Source: a virus. From it: a DNA stretch of 64,000 bases. The stretch is from IMG/VR virus record IMGVR_UViG_3300045974_000156, positions 19,892 through 83,891 of that record. One strand, written 5' to 3'. The notes beneath the pieces were generated by a model. The model was not told where the DNA came from. It was given only the letters and a program-made list of their open reading frames with translations, and did not search any database. The translations under genes and the position numbers were made by a program. This document shows, in pieces, positions 22,101 through 28,422 of this stretch (positions are counted from its first letter, which is position 1; each line of letters opens with the position of its first letter).

Positions 22101-22600
22101 AACCTTCGGATGCCTGCAAGTCATTACTTCGCAGTGCAAATAAGTACTCCGATTCCGAGTACTCTGCCAAACCAATGGACGAAGGTATCGGCGGTACATC
22201 ACTTTACGGTATAGATTCTTCTACAGATGAGTACACCGCACCTTCGGACGAATACGGAGCCCCGCAAGAAGGTGAACAAAAATATGATATAGGGGTACCT
22301 GTAGATGATTGTGGTGGTGGTGTTCAAGGTCCAAAGGGTCCTAGAAATATCGTAGAGTACCTCGGTGGAATGGAAGCAGAAGAACCAGGTATAAAGAGCA
22401 ATAACTACCAAGAAGAAGATCTATATCCAAGCGAAGAATCGGACGTAGATGTTAAGTGGGGTTATCGTGCTGTTAATGTTGGCGAGAGGGCGCGTCCGTT
22501 AGATTATTACCTCGAAGCTAACAAAATAGGACGGGATATACCTACCGACTCTGTAGAGGTCTTGGGGTGGGAAGATGCCGTTGTTATCAAGTCTCCATGA
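16187..22600 (+). CDS. Second giant mosaic fibre-like protein (FN3-like domains, acidic repeats, Ala-rich insert)
   Basis: This 2137-aa gene starts at ATG 16187 behind GGAG (16178-16181). The N-terminus (16187-17040) looks like three fibronectin-III/Ig-like domains, two with LSWxAP and GYxVxPSPAxPGS strands. Acidic repeats like those of the upstream giant gene follow (17060-18160). Next come two copies of the shared GD/AYRG beta-sandwich, at about 18187-18800 and 19235-21830. The second is split by a 560-residue alanine-rich insert. More acidic repeats (21860-22590) end the protein. It shares modules with the preceding gene and lies in the same direction, so both probably form the same or neighbouring virion appendages. 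The role as a fibre or adhesin is inferred; no enzymatic motif was seen. Confidence 0.85.
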   Translation: MTVVTSASASVSGTNITVSWSCPYYPYSWTISGSIYNSVPGGSRSYTFTGVGAGTYSFQVGPTPGGGIADTSTRATNSVTVFTPPSAPRTIVASLGTIDANGNYPINLSWLAPSSTGGSAITGYTVTPSPAAPGSTISITGTTAVVSKLARGQTYIFTVRAGNAYGTGLGANSNSIQDGIQTVPGASTGVVASTSGIGAGVTINLSWTAPVDTGGVAITGYNVAPSPAIPGSTTVVNLAAKTAVISNIPYSAPPTLYTNTFTVSASNIVGTGPDSDPSNSIYLLYGTLHNNGYLDYQTTSQDPFDSGNNLRPKLEVDTLTLTGPTVDKYAKSNNPFGEREEYVTPYDNYKGGFKLGNNTYIDDQLAVPEDACDGIKSLKVKQEEYSTPKDNLFDAAKIVNKEIQESPTTFDKVNAGLHVFSEQEDDLLSPLEYNDLKLKISVSFLEQMPEPQDGIEWEYISGLHYGIYRRNQEEYPHPDDACDCRYSIGAKAKGAEAPTLSDGCLTALPYNDKIKEYVSGPADGYIGGHHVMAEYIDSETQPILQDGNDAGFGYFAEQHDDNDTIFTDSETSFRYYGTTGFEKNLEGPLDKWANNISYVIGFKDDGPICYEDQKAGIIWGVNQEDYATASAEGTSEKIGSLVYGEELDYNSAWQDTKDPIQFWVPASQPWLASSGISSVNRTTVTLPPEMLKGDVLILVFIHYNSSIDAAGYTKLGTRQLLDWGDGAFSYADIYWKRATGLESPLPIEVNDVGTFAQIYAFRDCNPENPPIEQFQMGDGSTLSFTSSIDSTEPIYIGITSTLGDYGPLISVADPLYFPVSGVNLFNLGVGVNVEIWEGYQPQAGSILSGTSSPTGGGCVNALFNFIAIPGYWTNVSTAAIITTGEINEEKNVIAFDDYTFDYKSGHGGYVYNRALEETITLQDQPLFHDEMFLIDPYKYAEESDMCDVTPSDDSRAGKYVLVESDQGDVIDLDYKFTTVQFLLLGQKEDKISAPKDKCDCHISVNSDKSESITTNVAPFFVGNGPPAVISKPALNNGRTPNLSITPWAAILPRDFLLATVHASDVPPASAYAANAAVAVAAATAANDVAVAAAAAAAAAPSDVNLAAIAVSTAAAASKAATTSAIASSVATDAADPAGAAMRAATNAAATAATAARTAANAATAAANAAAAIVAAAAALEAVDPGAALRAAEATAAAASAYVLDTIAAAISATSDAAIAISNARNAAATAANAAAAAANIATIAATSASNASNSLINAAAAMVAAALGNANLIAANSAARTAATSTSTAAVAANTRSLAAANALTAAGAAEAAASIATIAINDAAASPYDQDLANAAASAASAAASATVVAATAAAQNHAAFVTAIIPASSRADAATTIANNASSASDAVASIAVASPLNIHIVAASNAVNAAAIAASTYASDAADDAVAITNASLAADAAEIATSDAASVTTPIATAGFINSQAVLNAISTAAAADPAAVIAHASRASTAADIALAAAAAATTAADAADAAAIATAAATTPTAAATAADATATATATAADATATASGNAGLVVFTTEDSNLVTTAKTSAGYADSAATAAFRAADRATATALDPSVIAAARATTAIAAAAAAPDDQNLAHAATVAIANAAANPPKGIVFHSDWTVLPVCGPMHAFWKITTGAEPPVIIPSVQNHVVMGSITAYRGVDVAYADPITDIGPSMSDTKKGPTSGYGGQTYDGSTPYVPGEQQYPIYIYYPKLVPLQTLSYQLPSPSPKGPHERMIAITGYNLNGGGSGFYPSTTKDPDPKTHILPGLMPYTRNVLSGNGPTIPYTYNDVLQVINGSGSTISKTNQVGTGWGTYIFDGDTINEGPSEAPLPVLQVYAPTRTTFYGFVISLRGSFISNTENAGVNMNRVSDDPNYVTSLDNYEVEVRPTRAAQKGPIDPPDVESERLWMPGGPCKERDVKGPIDYCDYEYVPANMLVSYDDRLLTAKPSDACKSLLRSANKYSDSEYSAKPMDEGIGGTSLYGIDSSTDEYTAPSDEYGAPQEGEQKYDIGVPVDDCGGGVQGPKGPRNIVEYLGGMEAEEPGIKSNNYQEEDLYPSEESDVDVKWGYRAVNVGERARPLDYYLEANKIGRDIPTDSVEVLGWEDAVVIKSP
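19388..21080 (+). repeat. Alanine-rich, about 560-residue insert inside a beta-sandwich domain
   Basis: Roughly half of the residues are alanine, with Ser, Thr, Asn, Asp, Val and Ile filling the rest. A longer internal periodicity is suggested by recurring breakpoints such as PSDVNLA, PYDQDLA, PDDQNLA, DPSVIAA and DPAAVIA, each followed by a run rich in AAxxAA. Lambda Stf-type side-tail fibres have comparable Ala/Ser/Thr/Lys-rich segments, but this one almost lacks Lys. A helical or coiled stalk is the natural inference. Domain sequence resumes directly on the far side (GIVFHSDWTVLPVCG then a FWK-type strand and ITAYRGVD). The long open frames on the other strand here are composition artefacts. 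Confidence 0.85.
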
Positions 22601-22617
22601 GTAATTTCCAAAATAAT

Positions 22618-22646
22618 TTGACAAAAACCAACAAATACTCCAAAAT
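22618..22646 (+). promoter_or_regulatory. Candidate sigma70-like promoter for the major capsid gene
   Basis: A perfect TTGACA at 22618-22623 is followed after 17 bases by CAAAAT at 22641-22646 (four of six matches). It lies just after the stop of the giant fibre gene, in a 154-base gap before the capsid start. The -10 box is weak, so this is suggestive only. Confidence 0.4.
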
Positions 22647-22754
22647 CCGCATTGTTATCGAGTTACCCCGATGGACCCCGGGAGGGGCACCCAGAGGGCA
22701 GCAAGTAAATCCCCAGACCCGTATTTTACGGACAACAAAAGGACAATAAAGATT

Positions 22755-24350
22755 ATGGCACCTTCAGCAAGAATGCTAGCCGAAAAGGCTGGAATAGAAT
22801 CCCGCAAGACAATCATGGACGAGTCCTACATGGGCGCGCTCTCCTCAAAGTGGGGAGAGTTCCTAGAGGGCGTTCCTGGTCGCAGCGAGTCAGACCGTTA
22901 TCTACGCGGCTGCACCGCAATCCTGATGGAGAATCAGTCAGAGTGGCTACAGAGCATGGACGAGGACACCCGTCAGGCTAACGTAGGTACTTTCACCAAG
23001 TTCATCTTCCCAATCCTCCGCAGGGTATTCCCAAACCTCATCGCTAACGAGATCGTATCCGTTCAGCCGATGACTGCCCCAACTGGCGCTGTATTCTTCC
23101 TAGACTACGTTTACGCTAGCTCCAAGGGTCAGACCGGTTATACCCCGGGCGCAAATGGCGCAGCAGTAGGCGCAACTCCTGGTTATAACTCCTCTGGAAC
23201 TAACCCTAACGCAACCTTCCCTGACCAGTTTGACCAGAATTACTCAGCCGAGTTCATCAACGGCGAGCCTCTAGTCACAGGCGGCAGCGGCAAGTACGGC
23301 GGCGTCGGCGCAGCAATCAGCACCGTTAAGCTAGCTTGGGCTCCAGTTCGTGACGTAGACTCCGTTAACAGCTACTCCGTAGTTATCTCCGAAGTAGCCC
23401 AGAGCACTGGCGCAGTAGTTCAGAGCGCCACTATGAACGCTGGCGGCGGATCCTTCACCTTCAGCACTGGTGCAATCACCAATGCAGCCGGATCACTGAG
23501 CCTCAACGACGGAACCCTAACCGGTTTCAAGTTTGAGAACGCAGTTGGCGCAGGTAATCAGGTTTTGGCTTACTACTTCTACAACGGTGAAGCCAATAGC
23601 TCGATCCCACAGATCAGCCTAAACGTTCGCCAGCTACCTGTTCAGGCAATTCCTCGCCGCCTCAAGGCGCTATGGTCCAGCGAAGCTGCTGAAGATCTAC
23701 GCGCTCTACACGGCGTAGACGCCGAAGCAGAAATGGTCGCCACTATCGCCCAGGAAATCGCGCTAGAGATCGACCGTGAAATCATCCAGGACCTCTTCAA
23801 GAACAGCACCGGAACCACCGCTTCTTGGGACAGGACCCCTCCTGCCGCAATCTCTGAGCACGATCACATCCGCTCACTGATTACCCAGATCAGCACCGTA
23901 TCAAACCTCATTCACAAGAAGACCCTCCGTAGCCCTGCAAACTTCATCGTTACTTCTCCGGAAGTCAGCGCCCTGTTTGCTCAGTTAACTACTCATGGTG
24001 ATTTCAATACCATCTTTAGCTCTGACACTGGCACCCCATACGGAAGCCGCGACGTTCCCCGCCCCCTAAGCCGTCAGGGACAGTTCGGCGTATACAAGGT
24101 CGGAACCCTCATGGGCAAGTGGACCGTATATGAGGATCCATACTTCACCCGTAACCAGATGCTAGTCGGTCTAAAGGGCGATGGATATCTGAACGCCGGA
24201 TATGCATGGGCTCCTTATGTCCCGCTTCAGGTCACTCCTACGTTCCTCGATCCAGCTGATATGACAATGAGGAAGGGTCTCCGTACTCGCTATGCCAAGA
24301 AACTTCTCCGTTCAGAATTCTACGGAAGCATTGCGGTCTCGAATCTTTAA
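22755..24350 (+). CDS. Major capsid protein (T4 gp23-like)
   Basis: The protein is 531 aa from ATG 22755, with GGA at 22741-22743 upstream. An in-frame ATG at 22671 would add 28 atypical residues through the leader and is less likely. Residues shortly after the N-terminus (FPILRRVFPNLIANEIV, then VQPMTAPTG) match the conserved gp23 signature seen in T4-like capsid proteins. The C-terminal part has the expected FIVTSPEV and GYxWAPYVPL segments. The length is close to T4 gp23 (521 aa). Codon choice is visibly more GC-rich and uniform than in neighbouring genes, as expected for the most abundant virion protein. It has its own candidate promoter and a strong terminator behind it. Confidence 0.93.
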   Translation: MAPSARMLAEKAGIESRKTIMDESYMGALSSKWGEFLEGVPGRSESDRYLRGCTAILMENQSEWLQSMDEDTRQANVGTFTKFIFPILRRVFPNLIANEIVSVQPMTAPTGAVFFLDYVYASSKGQTGYTPGANGAAVGATPGYNSSGTNPNATFPDQFDQNYSAEFINGEPLVTGGSGKYGGVGAAISTVKLAWAPVRDVDSVNSYSVVISEVAQSTGAVVQSATMNAGGGSFTFSTGAITNAAGSLSLNDGTLTGFKFENAVGAGNQVLAYYFYNGEANSSIPQISLNVRQLPVQAIPRRLKALWSSEAAEDLRALHGVDAEAEMVATIAQEIALEIDREIIQDLFKNSTGTTASWDRTPPAAISEHDHIRSLITQISTVSNLIHKKTLRSPANFIVTSPEVSALFAQLTTHGDFNTIFSSDTGTPYGSRDVPRPLSRQGQFGVYKVGTLMGKWTVYEDPYFTRNQMLVGLKGDGYLNAGYAWAPYVPLQVTPTFLDPADMTMRKGLRTRYAKKLLRSEFYGSIAVSNL

Positions 24351-24375
24351 CAACTAGCCAGAAACCCAGTATTTC

Positions 24376-24412
24376 AGAGGGGCTGTCCGAAAGGGCAGCC
24401 CCTCTGTCTTTT
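24376..24412 (+). terminator. Strong intrinsic terminator after the capsid gene
   Basis: Arms AGAGGGGCTGTCC (24376-24388) and GGGCAGCCCCTCT (24393-24405) form a 13-bp stem with one G.T pair and a GAAA tetraloop, followed by GTCTTTT. This is a textbook rho-independent terminator, 26 bases after the capsid stop codon. Confidence 0.9.
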
Positions 24413-24485
24413 GTGTGTACTCGTAGCGCATGACAAACTGAGAAATTTATAGAATTAAAAATGTAGCTACGTCTACCCGTGCAGC

Positions 24486-24504
24486 ATGACGCTTTTGGCG
24501 TCAT
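24486..24504. repeat. Short inverted repeat upstream of the endonuclease-methyltransferase gene
   Basis: ATGACGC (24486-24492) and GCGTCAT (24498-24504) are perfect complements around a five-base spacer. The repeat lies just upstream of the TTGACA box at 24520. It could be an operator or a small hairpin; no T-run follows it. Confidence 0.4.
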
Positions 24505-24519
24505 ATGACAAGGGTATAC

Positions 24520-24548
24520 TTGACAACTAGTATGCTCTGTTGTACTCT
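24520..24548 (+). promoter_or_regulatory. Candidate promoter for the endonuclease-methyltransferase gene
   Basis: A perfect TTGACA (24520-24525) is followed 17 bases later by TACTCT (24543-24548), a poor -10 with three matches. The upstream terminator isolates this gene from capsid transcription, so it needs a start of its own. The evidence rests mainly on the -35 box and context. Confidence 0.4.
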
Positions 24549-24584
24549 TCTTTTATGACACTCTCGTGTGTCCGGAAAAGAGTA
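24543..24584 (+). promoter_or_regulatory. Two-stem leader hairpin covering the ribosome-binding site
   Basis: An outer stem pairs TACTCTT (24543-24549) with AAGAGTA (24578-24584). An inner stem pairs GACAC (24557-24561) with GTGTC (24568-24572). The only purine-rich stretch suited to ribosome binding (GAAAAGAG, 24575-24582, eight bases before ATG 24591) lies in and next to the outer 3' arm. Folding could therefore hold down translation. Confidence 0.45.
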
Positions 24585-24590
24585 TATTGA

Positions 24591-26417
24591 ATGGATTTAA
24601 ATACATGGTCCCCTGAACTAGCTTGGTGGCTGGGTGTAACTTTTGGCGACGGCTACTCCAGGCACAATGATACTCACATATCTACTACCCTAACTAGTGG
24701 TGACTATGATCTGGTCGCTAAGTGGATTATTCTCGGTGGGGGCTCGGTAGACAAAATAACCAAGAGGTATTCTGGAAAATGCTGGGACGCTAATATTTAC
24801 GATCCCAGATATGCCAAATGGCTCTCAGATAAATACGGAATGAACGGTAGGAAGGATGACAAACTTGAGTGGCCCTCCGACCTTCCAGCAGATCTGTACT
24901 CTCATTTTGTTAGGGGACTATGGGACACTGATGGTAATTTAACGCATATCCGGCCAACTGATACCCGAGCAGGAAAACTAGCCGTAACTTTTTTCAATAA
25001 AGGATATAAACTAGTTGAAGGATTGGTGTCCAACTTTCCAGAACTTAAGCTTAAAGACGGAACCATGACTTCAGGACCATACAAAGGCTACAAGTACATG
25101 AAGGCTACAATTACTGGACCTGGAGCAGTTATATTTGGAGAGAAGGTATACAAAGATGCACCACAGCATATTAGGTGCGACAGAAAGTACAATATTTTCA
25201 ATACGTTTTATTCTTGGTTTCAGAGTAGTAATAATTCTTGTAAGACTTGTGGGGCATTATGTAAGCGTGGGGAAGATTTTTGTGCATATCATCGCAAGTT
25301 CAACGGATCCAATCCACCTCCGTGTGAATGCGGTGTAGAGCTTATTTACGCCTTTAATAAATGTCAAAAGTGCTACAGGAGAGACTACAGAGGGGGGGTT
25401 CGCGATTGGAGTCCTGCAATTTTACAACAGTTGGCAGATTTTCCAGTAGAGTGCTGGCATGATTATTCGGACTCTTATAAATCAGAAGCCTTGGATGTAC
25501 TAGAGGGTATATTCTCTACTCGCAAGTTTCCAGAGTACATATTTGAAAACCCACCATCAGATCTATCCTCGGTAACACAAGGTAAACTTACCTTTAACCA
25601 AATTACTCATACTATTTCTAATGTAGGTTGGTCAGGACAACCACTGTGTACTTCTTTTTATAGGCATAGATTTGATGCTAAATATTTAGAGGGTATGTCG
25701 ATAAGAGAAGCCTACGCAGATCCAAAATCACTAAGATCCGCACTCAAATACCAACTAGATCACCGCGATCCTATCAGACCCAAGAGAGTTATAAAGGCAC
25801 TATCAGCAAAACACAAGACCCCAACCAACTTCGCCCCTGTGCTAGCCCGATGGCTGGTAGACCGGTATTGCCCTCAGGGTGGCACCGTATTTGACCCCTG
25901 TTCTGGCTATGGTGGTAGATTACTAGGAAGTCTAGCCAGTAATAAGAATGTTCATTATATAGGTCACGATATAGAGCCGCTCACGATAGAGGCTGGTAAG
26001 AAAATGTGCGCTAACCTAGGTACAGATCGCGCCACGCTGGAGATCAAAGCCCTAGAGTCAGATGACCCATTTCCAAAAAGCGACTTACTGATGACATGCC
26101 CACCTTATTATAATAGAGAGGTCTATGGTGAAGCTTCCGAAGCTTCTGCCAAGTCTTATGAAACCTACGGAGCCTGGCTTCAAGGTTGGATGGGCAAGCT
26201 GCTGGATAAAGCCCAAGCCTCTACAAAGACTCTAGCTATCTGCGTTAGTACTTTTAGGTTAAATAACGACAAGGTAGAGTTTCCAAACGATCTAAGATCC
26301 TTAATCCAAAATAAAGGCATGAAGATCCGAGAGGAGCTATTTTGGGAAACATCTACTTTTGGTAAAAAAGCCAGTGGCAAGGGGCGTCAAGAACATATTT
26401 TCGTGGTGGACTTCTGA
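24591..26417 (+). CDS. LAGLIDADG endonuclease / zinc-ribbon / DNA methyltransferase fusion
   Basis: This 608-aa protein joins three parts. Residues 9-22 (ELAWWLGVTFGDGY) and about 105-116 (HFVRGLWDTDGN) are a pair of LAGLIDADG motifs with acidic residues D20 and D112/D114, so one chain could form a complete homing-endonuclease fold. Residues 217-261 hold Cys pairs (217/220, 224/231, 245/247, 258/261) like zinc ribbons. Residues about 270-608 look like a phage DNA methylase, with AdoMet motif I around 433-442 (VFDPCSGYGG) and a catalytic TCPPYY motif at 502-507. It starts with Met and lacks intein splice residues, so it is not an intein. It may cut and methylate related sites, or an endonuclease may have joined a resident methylase. 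The base modified is unknown. Confidence 0.8.
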   Translation: MDLNTWSPELAWWLGVTFGDGYSRHNDTHISTTLTSGDYDLVAKWIILGGGSVDKITKRYSGKCWDANIYDPRYAKWLSDKYGMNGRKDDKLEWPSDLPADLYSHFVRGLWDTDGNLTHIRPTDTRAGKLAVTFFNKGYKLVEGLVSNFPELKLKDGTMTSGPYKGYKYMKATITGPGAVIFGEKVYKDAPQHIRCDRKYNIFNTFYSWFQSSNNSCKTCGALCKRGEDFCAYHRKFNGSNPPPCECGVELIYAFNKCQKCYRRDYRGGVRDWSPAILQQLADFPVECWHDYSDSYKSEALDVLEGIFSTRKFPEYIFENPPSDLSSVTQGKLTFNQITHTISNVGWSGQPLCTSFYRHRFDAKYLEGMSIREAYADPKSLRSALKYQLDHRDPIRPKRVIKALSAKHKTPTNFAPVLARWLVDRYCPQGGTVFDPCSGYGGRLLGSLASNKNVHYIGHDIEPLTIEAGKKMCANLGTDRATLEIKALESDDPFPKSDLLMTCPPYYNREVYGEASEASAKSYETYGAWLQGWMGKLLDKAQASTKTLAICVSTFRLNNDKVEFPNDLRSLIQNKGMKIREELFWETSTFGKKASGKGRQEHIFVVDF

Positions 26418-26623
26418 TGCACCCACCCTGTAGCGAGTCAGCCCAGTATCTCTATATGGAGTTTCTGGAGGAACAAAGAATGATTAATCTTGGGCTCAAT
26501 AGTGAAATTATGAGTTATGACCACGAGTTCCCAGAGGATCCCATGGTGGGCGATTGGCTTGATTATTTATGGGAAAAACTACCCCGTGGGACCCAGATAG
26601 GTAACGAGGTAATGGCTGGCTAA
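26417..26623 (+). CDS. Small acidic protein coupled to the methyltransferase fusion
   Basis: The 68-aa frame starts with an ATG overlapping the TGA of the fusion gene (TGATG), so translation is probably coupled. The protein is acidic (EFPEDPMVGDWLDYLWEK segment) with no transmembrane helix. No family is recognised. It ends one base before the convergent minus-strand gene. A partner or regulator of the fusion protein is possible but unproven. Confidence 0.55.
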   Translation: MHPPCSESAQYLYMEFLEEQRMINLGLNSEIMSYDHEFPEDPMVGDWLDYLWEKLPRGTQIGNEVMAG

Positions 26624-26624
26624 T

Positions 26625-27071
26625 TTACTTCTTAGCCACCGCTTTCTTAGCTGCACGCCTAGCAAGAACCATTTTTAATCTCTCAGGAGTGACCTTCTGG
26701 TCTACCCACCAGTCTGCCCAATCTTGGGACATATTGTTTAGGTGGCGGCTTCTGCGCGGGGTCATCATACTACCCGGGACACGCCCAGTCTTATTTCCAG
26801 CGATGACAAGATCTTCATCACTTTCAACTATTCTGTATTTATTTATTGGGTGCTTCTCGCTTTCTTGTGCTACCAATTCTCGCCAAGGCTTGCGAATCCC
26901 GGTAGATCTCAAGGCAGCCGATTTCATGATAGCCCTTCGTTCTTTGTCTTTTTGATCCACAGGTACTTGGTCTATCGCTCTAGGTTTATTCAGACGTTGC
27001 GATCCCTGAGGCATAATCGGAACATCAGAGTGCATAGTCTCATTTAACATATAAGCATCAATCCAGGACAT
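26625..27071 (-). CDS. Hypothetical basic protein on the minus strand
   Basis: This 148-aa protein has an N-terminus MSWIDAYMLNETMHSD, a charged middle, a segment with SQDWADWWVDQKVTPERLKM, and a very basic tail (ARRAAKKAVAKK). It could bind nucleic acid, but no fold is recognised. Only a weak GGGG lies before the start. It is convergent with the 68-aa gene and reads in the same direction as the next minus-strand gene. A terminator separates the two minus-strand genes, so it needs its own promoter; TATGAT near 27105 on the minus strand is a weak candidate -10. Confidence 0.6.
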   Translation of the reverse strand: MSWIDAYMLNETMHSDVPIMPQGSQRLNKPRAIDQVPVDQKDKERRAIMKSAALRSTGIRKPWRELVAQESEKHPINKYRIVESDEDLVIAGNKTGRVPGSMMTPRRSRHLNNMSQDWADWWVDQKVTPERLKMVLARRAAKKAVAKK

Positions 27072-27112
27072 AAATACCCCGTCAGCAGTTTCAATTATTT
27101 TATCATAAAACT

Positions 27113-27137
27113 AAAAAACCACCCCTGAGGGTGGTTT
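27113..27137 (-). terminator. Intrinsic terminator for the minus-strand gene at 27163-27477
   Basis: On the + strand, AACCACCC (27117-27124) pairs with GGGTGGTT (27129-27136) around CTGA. The A-run at 27113-27118 becomes a T-run on the minus strand. The structure therefore reads as a rho-independent terminator in the minus direction, just beyond the stop of the 104-aa gene. Confidence 0.8.
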
Positions 27138-27162
27138 CTCGTCCCGCCGATGCTGTCTAGCT

Positions 27163-27477
27163 CTAGCAACCAGTGCCGAGATCAGGGGTCTGATCGACCT
27201 GAAAGATGCTCAGGAGAAACTTATCCCAAGTGGTCTGGTCTTCCTTCGGTGACTTCTCAGGTGCGCCGCTGCTGACCACAAGCCGGTGACGAATTCCGGG
27301 CTTCTGGCAGCCAAGTCGATTCTGGGCAATCAGCCGCCCACGGGCTCGGCTCCACTGATCGTGAGGATTAGCCCTAGAGTAAGCCACAATCACCTTCTGC
27401 CCCTCAAGCTTATATGCAAAAGTAAGACGCTGCTCAGGGAAGTGCCGGATCTCGATCTTCTGGTTCTCGTTTGTCAT
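27163..27477 (-). CDS. Hypothetical 104-aa protein on the minus strand
   Basis: The chosen start (MTNENQKIEIRHF) is preceded on the minus strand by a perfect AAAGGAG six bases before the ATG; a longer frame starting at 27513 would run through that site. The protein is polar, with an N-terminal beta-like part (RLTFAYKLEGQKVIVAYSR) and a WSRARGRLIAQNRLG segment. No family is recognised. It is divergent from the + strand operon at 27609, and a minus-strand TTGACT near 27531-27536 may be its -35 box. A small early or regulatory protein is one possibility. Confidence 0.65.
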   Translation of the reverse strand: MTNENQKIEIRHFPEQRLTFAYKLEGQKVIVAYSRANPHDQWSRARGRLIAQNRLGCQKPGIRHRLVVSSGAPEKSPKEDQTTWDKFLLSIFQVDQTPDLGTGC

Positions 27478-27546
27478 CTCTTTCTCCTTTGTGTACTTCG
27501 CAGGAAGAACCATAGACCAGATAGCAAGCCAGAGTCAAGATCTTTG

Positions 27547-27574
27547 TTGACCCCACCAGCAACCATGCTACAAT
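27547..27574 (+). promoter_or_regulatory. Sigma70-like promoter with extended -10
   Basis: TTGACC (27547-27552), a 16-base spacer and TACAAT (27569-27574), preceded by TGC as an extended -10, lie 35 bases before the ATG at 27609. This is one of the best consensus promoters in the window. It is divergent from the minus-strand gene ending at 27477 and would start the operon 27609-28664. Confidence 0.7.
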
Positions 27575-27608
27575 CAGCTTTAGATTTTATCCTACGGAGA
27601 TTTCAAAA

Positions 27609-27887
27609 ATGAAAAAGACAGTCTATACTTTACGTCCCGGTATTTCGATTCTTGCCTATAAGGGTCGCCGCGTAATGCCTGGCGAGTGGATCGATGACAA
27701 TACTCTAGTCAATAATCCTTCTTTCATGCCAATGGTTGCCGACTTTCCGGAACCTCAGATTAGGGAGCAGATGCCTGTCCCGGTAGCCCCGCTACTAACT
27801 GAACAGATGCCCGTCAGCAAGCCCACAGTGGTTCAGGAAGCCCCCGTAGAGAAGCTTGAGAAGCCTCACAAGGGTAAGAGGGGCTAG
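27609..27887 (+). CDS. Hypothetical 92-aa protein, Pro/Val-rich C-terminus
   Basis: Starts at ATG 27609 behind GGAG (27596-27599) and a good promoter. The first half (YTLRPGISILAYKGRRVMPGEW) looks beta-rich. The second half is an extended Pro/Val/Glu-rich tail with a repeated EQMPV element, ending in a basic KPHKGKRG. It is the first gene of a small operon whose next member begins two bases after its stop. Similar N-terminus-plus-Pro-rich-tail proteins occur near neck genes (compare 48176-48514), so a virion role is plausible but not shown. Confidence 0.65.
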   Translation: MKKTVYTLRPGISILAYKGRRVMPGEWIDDNTLVNNPSFMPMVADFPEPQIREQMPVPVAPLLTEQMPVSKPTVVQEAPVEKLEKPHKGKRG

Positions 27888-27888
27888 T

Positions 27889-28422
27889 ATGTCAGAAATA
27901 GACATAGGGGCTTTGAAATCTATTGTTGATAAACAGAGGGCTGATTTCATTGAGAGGTTAGAAAAAGAAATCGGACCTGTTACCGGTGCAAAATTGGAAG
28001 ATCTGCGGGAGCAGTATTGGATTGATACAAAAAACGCAGAAGCACTCCATAACCTGTATACAAAATCCGCCATAGTAGCCATTGCCACCGATAATTATAT
28101 GGGGCAGTTCGGAATAACAGAGGAGATCCGTAATCAAGCCAACGATTTGATGCAAAAAATAGATGCGCTAGTTAGGGCTCAGAATATCAGAAAAAATGAA
28201 TCAGATGATAGGCTTATGGTAGCCAATAAGGCTATGTTCGATCAACTAAGTACGGAAAATAAAACAATCGGACTAGATTTCTTAGATTCACGATATCTAA
28301 AAAAGGAAGAATCAGAGGAGGCGATGAAGGCTCCACTTCCAGAAGCGTATGGTGTTAATTTGAAAAGATTTAAGGAGTTGGCTTACAAGGACACTACTCA
28401 TACTGTTGGAGGTAAGATCTAA
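27889..28422 (+). CDS. Hypothetical 177-aa helical protein
   Basis: The start is taken at ATG 27889 (MSEIDIGALKSIV), one base after the previous stop and with AGAGGGG (27877-27883) upstream. An in-frame ATG at 27856 would overlap the previous gene and lacks a better site. The protein is charged and predominantly helical (IVDKQRADFIERLEKEI, then NQANDLMQKIDALVRAQN). No family is recognised. Its stop overlaps the next start (TAATG), so it is probably co-translated with it. A role in head or scaffold assembly would fit the position but is only a guess. Confidence 0.65.
   Translation: MSEIDIGALKSIVDKQRADFIERLEKEIGPVTGAKLEDLREQYWIDTKNAEALHNLYTKSAIVAIATDNYMGQFGITEEIRNQANDLMQKIDALVRAQNIRKNESDDRLMVANKAMFDQLSTENKTIGLDFLDSRYLKKEESEEAMKAPLPEAYGVNLKRFKELAYKDTTHTVGGKI

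Noticed and set aside
22671-22754. Upstream ATG for the major capsid gene
   Set aside because: It adds 28 residues from a G/C-rich leader and overlaps the region with the better-placed GGA before ATG 22755.
24591-25400. Intein reading of the LAGLIDADG part
   Set aside because: It begins with its own Met directly before the first motif and has no Cys/Ser-type splice block or C-terminal HN motif, and no split host protein surrounds it.
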